From Ramazzottius varieornatus (taxonomy: Eukaryota; Tardigrada; Eutardigrada; Parachela; Ramazzottiidae), in NCBI GenBank assembly GCA_001949185.1, contig BDGG01000001.1, positions 8,688,721-8,752,720 of the forward strand: a stretch of DNA of 64,000 nt, given 5' to 3'. Below are positions 55,125 through 64,000 of this stretch, piece after piece. Within the stretch, counting starts at the first letter, position 1. Every line of letters begins with the position of its first letter. A program made the position numbers and the translations under genes. The notes beneath the pieces are model-generated. The model worked only from the letters and a program-made list of their open reading frames with translations, made no database searches and was not told where the DNA came from.

Positions 55125-58100
55125 ATGGAACCAGAAAAGGAGGTTGACGACAAGGGTAGCTGGACGACAGTGGGCAAGAAGCAGCCGAAAAAGGAAACAC
55201 GTCCTGCTGGTGACGCCTCAAAGGGGATGCCCAAAACGTCACTGGGATCGAGAACTCAACTGGACCCCAAAGAGGAGAAGGCTCGTCGTAAAGAGGAGAA
55301 GGAAAAGCGTTTCAACACCGGCAAGAAGGTGGCTGCCGCACCGGATGTCATCAGTAAACGAGGCGGTGGAGGAGATTCCACTTCGTCAGATTCTAGCGGC
55401 TCCGACCGACCAGGTAACGCAGGTAAGCTTCTTCTCCGTCATCTACTTACCTACCAAGAGAGAGGTTCTTGACAAATCGTTTCCCCTCGAGAAAGGCAGC
55501 AACCGAGTCAAAGTGTCCTGTGCGAATCTAAAAAGTTGAATTGTAACGGTTTATCAGGCAGCGCATGACGTAATGAATTATCGGCGTCTGAGGCTCTTGA
55601 TTCTTTATGTAATGCGCAAGTTTACCTGGGAAAAGGTTCAGCTTCTCGCGCATATCCTGACGGTCTTATCTTTTGTTTAAGGCCCTGCTAAGCGCGAGAA
55701 GGATGGATTCAAGGTACATTGACAGCTGGAGGAAATCTTGGCTTCGATTCATAGACGAAGTTGATGTCTTTCTAGAAGCAGGCCCCAGCGAAAGCCCCCA
55801 CAGGCGCCACTTCCAAGCCAACCGGTACGGATCTACAGACAGCGCTGAAGAAGGTAGCGTGGCATATCTCATGTTACAGAATGGACTTCGCCCTCTGGTC
55901 TGGAACGTCAGACTTTGTTCGGTGGTTGATTATCGTTTCCTGACGATTACTGTGATCTTTAGGTTGACTATAAAGCCATCATGGCGGAAGTAGAGAAGGC
56001 CAAAAGCTCTGAGGGAAATGATGCCTGGGTGCGCCGAGTGTCAGAACGGTTGAATGCGTCTCTTAGTGCAGTCCCTCTGGATGAGTCGATGTACTCAGAG
56101 CAAGGCTTCTCTTGGAGTGAGTAGCGGCGTTGATGAGTCGTCTGATGACATGTGCTTATGAAGCGATGCTTCTTTCTTTTCAGAATATCCTTTGAGTGTT
56201 GCCCCGAAAGAGACTACGAGCTTCATGAAGGTACCAACGCAGCTTGTGTGAAGAAAGGACCGACGGTATTGTTTATCTTCTTGTTGTTGTAGGATGTGTT
56301 CAAGGGTTGCCCAAACAACTTCCTGGAGAACTACGTGGACTGGTGCGTGGCGGATTCTTGCAAGAATTACCTGAGCATGAAGAAACGTAAGTCACATTCG
56401 CTGTCTACAGTTCGGGTTCGAATCCGTTAGACAAGTTTTACCCTTCTGAGCTCCTCTGACGTGCATCTCTTCTCCAGCCAGTCACGGAAGTCAGCTCATC
56501 CTGCAGTACCTTTGCTCGAATAACCCAGACATCTTTTCGTTTGACAAGAATGACGAGGTGGGAAATTTCAGCCGTGCAGTTTGTCTGTTTGTGAAGGGAC
56601 ATGTATTGATTGTCGTTGCAGCGTGTTGCCGAAGTGAGACGAATGCAGTCCAAGGACGAAACTCTCGGTGCTTTGTGGTCATATGGGCAAAGTGGTCTAT
56701 CCAGCTTTGCCAAAGGCTTCGACAGTAAGTTCGGATTGCATTTTGGACCAGACTGCATTTCGTTTTTTCAAGTGACGCATGCTCTTGGCCAGCGGCACCG
56801 AACACGTGCGCTACTTGGGACAGAAATCTTGTCACGTTTGTTTGCCTAGCCTACGATGGAACATTAATCTCGTATTGTGTTGACGTTTCAGTTTGGATCA
56901 AAATGATGTTTCCGCTGTTGAACAACAGAGTCTACACTGGCTTTGTTGTCGCATACCTGGAGAAACTTCTAGAGTAAGTTTCGCATTTTGCATAAGTCTT
57001 TCTCGATATGATTCGACGGTGCTTTGTATTTGCAGAAATCACAAAAAGCACGATTTCAGCAAGGTTGACAAGCCCACTGTCTTCCTCAACGTCTTTGACG
57101 GTTTCTTCGGTACAAACACTATCCACTTCCATAAGTCGACCAAGGCCAAGATGAACAACTCGTACATGGTTCTGAGAGAAGAACTCTTCAAAGACAAGCT
57201 CAAGGACTCGGCTGAAACGTACTTCGCTCACTTCTTGATGCGTCTGACCATGCAGCAACCGAAGGAATACCAACAGAAAGTAAGGGGAAAACACAGACGA
57301 CAAACTCAAAATGGCGCACAGTTTCAGTCCACAATACTGAGAACGTGCGCCACCTTGGCAAACCGTTTTGTCAAGCTGTTTCGCCGATCTCTCAATCACG
57401 AGAAAGGTTTCCCGAGAAAAAAAGGTACAATTTTTCGATAGGCTCGCGAGAATTTGCTGCTGTGTCTGCGTTCAAATCAGGCGTGCTTCGATCTCTGGCG
57501 CAAGAAATACCCGACTAACCTGAAAGAGTCGCAGATAGTTCTTCAGCACATTGTCGACAACGACGATGAAGACGTGCGGGCTGTTCGTAAGCTCCCAGAG
57601 TTTCACAAGTTCTTGAACTTTGTGGAGAACTACGAGTTCGTCGACGACAACGGCAAGTCCACTTTGCCGGAAAATATCCAGGACGAGACCGACCAAACGG
57701 TGGAAATCACAAAGGTTGGAAAATTCTCCCTCTACAATGGGGTTTTTCACGAAAAATTCGGAAGTAATGTTGATCTTCTGTTGCAGAAGCTGAAGCGTCA
57801 GATCAAGAAGGAAAAGAGCCGAACGGGCTGGAAGAAGTTCTTCTGGTTCCTGGTCCTGTTGGCTGCTGCGGTGGCTGGCGAAGTTTCCTACAATACTCCC
57901 GAACGTAAGTTGACTGAATCCTGCTATCTAACATGACAGAATTGCATAAAGAATTTCTGGAGTATTTGGGAGCTCCACAAGCAATCTCGACAAAAACATT
58001 CTGCCAAGTGGCGCACTTTCTCTGTGGTAACGGCCGAAAGTTTAATAGTTTTCCTAAGTGGCACATGTTTCTATTGTTAATGGCTATAAGCCTGCGCCAG

Positions 58101-58980
58101 CTGAAAAAACGATCTTATCTACTTAACGTCTCAGAACAATTCTGGTTTGCAGGTTCGTACGCTGTCAAGGCGTACGCCGTTTCGCGACCGGTTGTAGAAC
58201 AGTACTGGACGAAGGCCAAGCCCTTCATTAACCACACCTGGGAAGACTATGTCAAGCCTTTCTCCTACATGGCCGCTGTTCAGACGGGCAAAGCCATCAA
58301 CTTCACCTATCACGGTTCCATCGAGCAAGTACCGTTTCTTACATCTTGATGGTCTACCTCGTTTACGTTTGTGTTTTATCGATAGGATGTGGTCGAACAT
58401 GAAGACGCAGCTGCCACAAGTCTACGCCGGATTTCTCTTCCTGGAAAGCTACGCTCAACAAACTTGTGAACAGTTTTGGAAATGGGTCTACATTGGTCTC
58501 CGCAAGGTAACGTTGAGTTTGCTATCTTTCGAGTGTACCTGGAACGATAAAGTCTAACACGATCCCAGTCTATATTAAAATGAGCAAACTGGACAAGATG
58601 GGTGTTCCAAGTGGCGCACGCTTCTAGCCAATACAGTGACAACGTGCGCCACTTGAGAAAATAATCAAAATAGACCGGCTACCTCTCCTTGAAAAGTCCA
58701 GTTCGTTTTTACCGTTTCAGTTGGATGATGCACTGGTCGATATGCCTCCTTTGTCGCAACTCGGAGAGAAGATTCAGCCTGCCGTTGAGTAAGTTCGCTG
58801 ATTTTGTTTGTCCCTTGTCACCCGAGAAAATGTTGTTCATCGATGGTTTCTATCAGGTTCAGTCGAAAGATGATCATGGACTTCGCCTCGTACATCGGCA
58901 ACATGGTGCAATCCTACATCAGTTCGGACAGTTCTTCGACTTCCGGCAGGGCGCCATCGGCGGGCTCCAAGCATACGTGA
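55125..58980 (+). CDS. TMEM214: TMEM214-like ER membrane protein
   Basis: Exons 55125-55422, 55682-55713, 55963-56116, 56184-56230, 56293-56386, 56478-56557, 56622-56724, 56892-56973, 57036-57279, 57442-57714, 57787-57904, 58153-58333, 58386-58506, 58721-58788, 58857-58980; 672 aa, close to the usual 690. TMEM214 sits in the ER membrane and is linked to caspase-4 recruitment in ER stress in vertebrates. The N-terminus has WTTVGKKQPKKE, followed by a highly charged region. The helical luminal/cytosolic core and the late hydrophobic segment (KKFFWFLVLLAAAVAGEV) fit the family. The first donor has an alternative 9 nt upstream. The exon 12 donor (GTTTCT) was chosen because it alone keeps frame. 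Confidence 0.82.
56768..56818. repeat. Foldback repeat family A, 1 unit
   Basis: In a TMEM214 intron; right flank AATCTTGTCACGTTTGTTTGCCTAGCC is typical. Confidence 0.8.
57308..57358. repeat. Foldback repeat family A, 1 unit
   Basis: AAATGGCGCACAGTTTCAG...GAACGTGCGCCACCTTGG in a TMEM214 intron; right flank TTTTGTCAAGCTGTTTCGCCGA. Confidence 0.75.
58003..58102. repeat. Foldback repeat family A, 2 units, outer arms only
   Basis: In the TMEM214 intron 57905-58152; left flank GGGAGCTCCACAAGCAATCTCGACAAAAA, right unit decayed. Confidence 0.65.
58606..58655. repeat. Foldback repeat family A, 1 unit
   Basis: CCAAGTGGCGCACGCTTCTAGCCAATACAGTGACAACGTGCGCCACTTG in a TMEM214 intron. Confidence 0.85.
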
Positions 58981-59504
58981 AGTCGATGAGTCAAGAAACT
59001 AACAAGGAAAGTCGAAGCTCTGGAATATGTTTTAAAACATTTACCCGAATAATGTCGAGAGCTAAAGCATCCTTCCCGCCCTTTTTCTTTCTATTTTCTC
59101 TTGATGAAATTCCCGCTCACCTTCGGTAGCCATACAAGCAGTCTTCCATGCCTTCCGAGATCATCCCATCCAAGCATCAAGAATTTTACATCCTTCCAAA
59201 AGTGTGTGCCTTCTTCCCTTGGAACCTGGTTTTTGCTTTTATCCCAATATTTGCCCTTCGGTTTGAATCAGTCAGTTTTTTCCTGATTCAGCGATCAGTC
59301 AGTAACCTATCAACAAGTTAGATTTTATTGGACCGAAGTTGTTCACATCATTTGGAGGTACGAAAGACCAAAAATCGAGGTAGTTTAACATGTGGCTAAG
59401 TGGCAAAGAGACTTGGTTTCTAAAGGGACGTCGCATTCCGAAAGAGTCTTTTGTTTTATGGGGTAGTACCTTTCGAACAAGGGATGAAGTTAAAAAAGAA
59501 GGTT
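58981..59504. other. Convergent 3' spacer, TMEM214 / GPCR
   Basis: 3' flanks of two convergent genes. No coding evidence seen. Confidence 0.45.
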
Positions 59505-62500
59505 TCAGTCAGTGACACAGAGCTTGAGCGAATAGACAGCAGGAATGAAGAGGGTGTTGGCCGTTACCAGCACGTAGGGCAGTTCCTGGATAAGGGGATG
59601 GACTTGGCCATGGCTGACCGAGTCGATCAGGTACCATAAGGTGAAGGAAATGTAGGGCAGGCACATGATGATGAAGGTTAGGGCAATCGTTGAGAAGATT
59701 CGTAAATCCCGTTCGAAAGTGTCATCTGCAGTGCATCGAAGAAATATATATATCAAAGATAAACTGGGAGCTCGACGGTATGCTTTTGCCAAGTGGCGCA
59801 CAATCTCGGTGTTTTGGTCGGAAGAGTGCGCCACTTTAAAAAGCAATCCTTTTGAAATTCGTTTCCCGAGTGGCGCACGTATGTAGTGTTACTGGCCGTA
59901 CGTGTGCGCCACTAGGAAAAACGATCTTATCCAGTTTCTCGTCTACCGTACACTAATTCCATTTCGCGATTACAAAATCGATTCAAACTCAGTCATGATG
60001 ATTATTATTTTCCAAAAACATCATCATGTGATTTAACGCTGTAGGGAGATGGTGGAAGTTAATGAAGGTTGAAGATCCCACCTAACATGACGTAGATGCC
60101 TTCGCTTGAGCGTAGATGGATGTGTTGGGACAGGCAAACTTCGTGGTCCACGCAATCGGAGATGCTAGAGTTGGCAGGACCATTGTGCGAGTTGTACTTC
60201 TTGCTCCATGTCTGGATGGAGGAGCGCGAGGCTTGGCCCATGCTGAAGACTCGCGTCCGCATTTGCGGCTCCAGCGCCGAGTTGGTAAAGACGCGCGCCC
60301 GCGTCTGCGGCTCGAAACTCGACGAGCTGTTTTCTGGCAGAGCTGTAAACACCCAAAGGTTATTACTTCGCAATCAAATATGACGACTATTTTCGATGGT
60401 AGAGAAAGTAGGAAGGCTTCCATGTGCGTGACTGCATTACGGACTATCAACGTTTTTATGTCCCGTCATTCGTGTGGACACTGGGAGGTCGACAAGGCTA
60501 TAAACGCGGTAAAATTAGGTCGTCATGTCCGTAATCACCCCATATAGTTTCCAAATTGAACCAGGCTGGAATGATTTAACTAGTATTTTCCGTGTGAGCT
60601 ATAAAAGTTTTATTATAAAATTGAAAATCAAAAGAGTGGTGGATGAGCTTTCTGGATGAGGAAAACTTCCGGTTGACCAAATTTTCCTCACCCCTCGTTC
60701 GGTTGTTCGGTCTATCGTTCGCTTTTTATTGTTCGGTTTTTTTCACGGAATTGCCAAAAAATATTGGGGTTGCATCAAGCGCTACCAGGAAAATATGTAG
60801 TCTGACACTCTGGGCAGCTGGGGACAGTTGTGCAGTCTAGTCAGTCGGTAACTCGGATATAGAAGCTACAGTATATGGATATCATCTTGGGGAGCGCGCC
60901 CTCTGTGGGCTTCCCCATCTTGTAAACAATAAGTCCTTGACTCGAGGGAGCACTTCCTTCCGAAATTGGAAGAACCCATGGTACGAGGTAATGGGATGTG
61001 GTGTCTGTTGCGGAAGAGGTGGTGAACCCCTTGAATCCCTTGCTTGAGCAGCTGCGGCACGTGCACTGATTACCCCTAATGGGCTAAATGGGCCCAATGC
61101 AACGAAAAGTTGTTCAGTCGCCCGATAACATATCTTTAGCCCATTAGGGGTAATCAGTGCACGTGCCGCAGCTGCTCAAGCAAGGGATTCAAGGGGTTCA
61201 ATGTCTGACCAACCATACCATATTTCCGGGAAAACAAACATCTCGCCTTTACGTCATTCGTTAATTCACAAAACAACTTGTTATTCGGAAACAATGATAA
61301 GTAGCCTGATGAAAATGAATCAGCAACCTCAAAACGCTGCTTGATACACCTGCATACGCCTGACTGCTCCATCCGCACAGAGGGACGTATGCAGGTCCGT
61401 GAGGGATGTGTGGCCGGTCACCCGTACGAACGTGACTCGAGGTTGCTGAAATCGATCAGCAACCTTGGTACACTTTCTTCACGACTTCACGCACAAGGAA
61501 GTACGCAGGTGCATGAAGGATGTGTGTGGTGTGCGGGCTGACAACCTGTATCGTGTAAAGGTCGTACTTACAGTTAGTCAAAGCATACTGCTCCAGATCG
61601 TCAGGTAGGTTCTGTACGGTGTTAATGGTGCGATAGACATAGAGGTAGCAGGTAAACATGAGGGCCGAAGGGAGGATAAACATGAGGAGGAGCATGAATA
61701 TCTAAACAATATTAATCAAATCATCAAATGTTACGCTTCTCCGAAGGTGCGCCTCGCCTCGAGTAGGCGCCTCGTGTTTTTTCTACAATGGAGCTAATCT
61801 CCTTACATTATATATCCTTTCGTGATCCATCGAGCCAAAGGATTCCTGCCAAGTAGAGCCACCCAGGTATTAAATATCCAGTATTAATAATGGAAAAGGA
61901 GACAAAAGGCTAACACTCACAATGCCAATGCACTGTATCACCGTCGTTGAATATTCAGAATATCCCGCTTGGAAGATGAGCAACTACAAAATAAATGAGA
62001 GTGGAATATTAGCAGGAAAAACAGACCAGAATAGCATGACGGAAGTGGCTGGACATAATGTTCTGGCGAATTTGTTCCTAAAATTAAGGGCCTTTTGGGC
62101 GGTTTATTTTTACCTGAGGAAAGCTGCAGAGCGCGCTAAGGCTCCATGAGATGATGAAGAGGAAACGGGTGGAAGGCATTCCTCGGCCATATCCTCCTCG
62201 AAGTAGCTGCCGCACTTCCAGTAGTTTGTCCAGTGCGATGGCCGTCATGTTGTGAGCAAGGGCGTACAGTCCGAAGACTCGCAAGAACTGAAGCACTCGG
62301 CAGCCGAAATCGCCCCCGCGCCATTCGATGGTCAAACGCCAACCAATCTCGATCGGAATCGCAAAGAAACAGACAAACAGCTAAAAAAATATAATTTTAT
62401 CGTTAGGAAAAAAAACCGTGCTCCCACTTTTCGCGGGAGAAATATGTGGGGCTTCTGCCAACAATGTCGTCATTGTGATTTTTCAAGTGGCGCATGTTAT

Positions 62501-63007
62501 GTAATTGACCGGAAGAGTGCGCCACTTAGGGAACAATATGGTCCTTTCAAGTGGCGCACTTTTCCAGCCAATAAACTGACAACATGCGCCACCTGAAATC
62601 AATCTCGCCGAATGTTGGTGGCCGAGGTTCCAGATGACCTCGGACTTTTGCGGATTACTTACATTGGCGGTGACAATGTGAATCAGATGAACGTGGGTTT
62701 TTCCATGATGATTCTTTCCAGCTCGGCGAAAACACCGGACGAACATGTAGCAGTTGGCCAAGATGCCAAAGACCAGTATGGCCGAATAAACAACGACGGT
62801 ATAGTCGTGCGTCGGTTGGACGAGGTCCATCAGGTCGATGGACTCTTCTATGGCCACGCCATTACGGCGAATAGTCGTCAGGTTCTTGGACAAGACAATA
62901 TGAGCGATTCCGTCTTGTGTGGTGGAAACAAGAGGGGTTCCGGCAGGCGCTCTCTCCCTACTATGCTCCTTTGCAGCTAGCTCAAGCCATGGTCCAGTGC
63001 TCGACAT
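59505..63007 (-). CDS. Divergent class A peptide-type GPCR (GnRH/AKH/corazonin receptor-like)
   Basis: Exons 63007-62663, 62380-62114, 61983-61921, 61701-61572, 60342-60082, 59725-59505; 428 aa. The extracellular N-terminus has an N-glycosylation site (KNLTT). TM1 is VVVYSAILVFGILANCYMF. TM2-TM3 reads FFAIPIEIGWRLTIEWRGGD, then FGCRVLQFLRVFGLY, which closely follows the GnRH/AKH/corazonin receptor pattern (IEIGW...GD..CR...F.R.FG.Y). Cytoplasmic loop 3 is long, Arg/Ser-rich and has repeated Q(T/M)R(A/T)RVF. TM6 keeps CLPY. Signalling motifs are altered: the TM2 Asp is Asn (TANLF), DRY is DKL, and NPxxY is IPAVY. The protein ends a few residues after TM7. The ligand is unknown; an orphan or decoy receptor is possible. 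Confidence 0.8.
59789..59916. repeat. Foldback repeat family A, 2 units in tandem
   Basis: In the last GPCR intron; left flank TGGGAGCTCGACGG, right flank GATCTTATCCAGTTTCTCG. Confidence 0.8.
61023..61200. repeat. Perfect 66-bp inverted repeat, 46-nt loop
   Basis: The arm at 61023-61088 (TGAACCCCTTGAATCCCTTG to ATGGGCTAAA) is the exact reverse complement of 61135-61200. It lies in the 1.2-kb GPCR intron between exons 4 and 5. The arm contains an E-box-like GCACGTGC. No coding capacity. Confidence 0.9.
61321..61525. repeat. Repeat family B cluster
   Basis: ACACCTGCATACGCC, GGACGTATGCAGGTCCGTGAGGGATGTG and GTACGCAGGTGCATGAAGGATGTG occur in order, with CAGCAACCTC / GAGGTTGCTG inverted around them. 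Same GPCR intron as the 66-bp inverted repeat. Confidence 0.6.
62483..62595. repeat. Foldback repeat family A, 2 units in tandem
   Basis: In GPCR intron 1; second unit has the canonical CCAGCCAATAAACTGACAAC loop side. Confidence 0.8.
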
Positions 63008-64000
63008 ATTAATAATTTCGCTATTTTGCCGGGTATAGGATTCCCATCCGGTTAGTTAGCGGCACGATGGTGACAGACTCGTTGGTGTAGTGCGTCAATA
63101 ATACTATGTCATCAAAGAACAAGACGTCGCACCCTTATCGATGTAGTCAGCTCTCCGATTTCCCTTATTACGCGTTCAACACGCGGGTGGCTTACGGATA
63201 ATTCACCGTGAGCTGATTGTAGATTCACAGTTAAGAGTGAGTCACACACTTGGCTGAAGGCCTCTCTTAGAATTGTGAAGCGAAAAAGAGGAGGGTAATG
63301 AGAAAAGTGGAAATGGCAAGTGAGGAGGAACTTGAACTCATCGACAGATGAAGTTCCGTGTTATTGTGAGCACCTTCCAGCGCGATCATCATCGTTATAA
63401 TGTTAACTCTCGGTGGGAGGTTCACTGCAGCAAATGGAAAGAGGCGTACGACGGAAGCAAGTCTGTCGCAGTCCCTGACCGAGCTCTGATTACATGACCT
63501 ATACGCCAGTAAAGGCCGGTCCCTCATAGCCTGCCTTATGCAACGGGGCAACCATCTGGCTGCCGGTACAAGATACGTACCGATGGCTCAGGAAGAGTAT
63601 CGGTATACAGCAGGGAATGTTTTCCCAAGTGGCGCAAGTTTTCACTGTTATTGGCTGGATGAGTGCGCCACTTGGGAAGACGATGTGGTTGAGTTTGATT
63701 GTTTTACCAAGTGGCGCACGCTCGTGGCATTACTGACTGGAAGTGTGCGCCACTTGGACAAAGGACCTTCCCTTTTCCTTTTGCGGTGCTCCCATCTGGG
63801 TACATACTGTTGTTACCAGGAGGGAATATTAGATTGGGTGTTGCGTGTCGGCTCAGCGCGGAAAAAAGGAATCACGCTCTGCCGGCTGACAGGAGAAAAC
63901 AAGGGAAGGAAGCAAAGGTCGTTGCACATTTAGTCAACCGCTGCGGACTTGGAAGGTTTTACACTCTAGCTTACTCATGCTTCAATGACTCGCTCTAGTA
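63008..64000. other. GPCR upstream region to window end
   Basis: No supported gene. Two good family A units occur at 63624-63758. The promoter of the GPCR is expected near 63010-63250. Confidence 0.4.
63624..63758. repeat. Foldback repeat family A, 2 units in tandem
   Basis: CCAAGTGGCGCAAGTTTTCACTGTTATTGGCTGGATGAGTGCGCCACTTGG and a second copy 84 bp on; intergenic. Confidence 0.85.

Noticed and set aside
63538-63998. Plus-strand open frames at the window end
   Set aside because: They run straight through two foldback hairpins, so the apparent peptide is repeat-encoded.

Overview
The window is nuclear DNA from a small-genome invertebrate animal. Every clear gene encodes a metazoan protein. 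Most genes are split by short introns (about 40-400 bp, GT-AG) and lie close together on both strands. A CUT-1-like zona pellucida (ZP) cuticle protein with a furin site and a C-terminal membrane anchor points to an ecdysozoan. Compactness and moderate GC would fit a tardigrade, but that species call is inference. All spliced models were built by eye from splice sites, reading phase and family similarity. For every complete model, exon lengths sum to a multiple of three.

Layout, left to right: a UPF1/HELZ-like helicase-related protein with broken ATPase motifs (minus, runs off the left edge); NDUFV3 of complex I (plus); an alpha-1,3-fucosyltransferase (plus); a small unrecognised spliced gene (plus); a guanylate cyclase fragment (minus); an MPV17L2-like gene (plus); a coiled-coil gene (minus); NCK/Dreadlocks, SH3-SH3-SH3-SH2 (plus); a cuticlin-like ZP protein (minus); SDE2 (minus); mitochondrial ribosomal protein mL39 (plus); a Ly6-like secreted protein fragment (minus); the 26-exon spliceosomal helicase SNRNP200/Brr2 (minus); a decayed copy of the mL39 gene; eIF3d (minus); SURF1 (plus); a SoxE transcription factor with a 3 kb intron inside the HMG box (minus); ATG7 (minus); TMEM214 (plus); and a divergent peptide-type GPCR (minus). 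At least four genes are nuclear genes for mitochondrial proteins; the rest are housekeeping, signalling, developmental or surface proteins. They form no operon or pathway cluster.

The most unusual content lies between exons. I count about 65 copies of a short foldback repeat, roughly one per kb. Each has a near-palindromic arm (GTGGCGCACGC / GCGTGCGCCAC) around a conserved CCAATAACA-like loop, and longer outer flanks that are also inverted. They occur singly or in arrays of two to four units spaced about 65-90 bp. They sit in introns and spacers of most intron-containing genes and I found none in an exon. A second family is bounded by ACCTGCATAC / GTATGCAGGT. A third family has two copies in SNRNP200 introns. 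There is also a cluster of CATGCTTTC palindromes and a perfect 66-bp inverted repeat in a GPCR intron.

I saw no rRNA, tRNA, CRISPR array or intact autonomous transposon.
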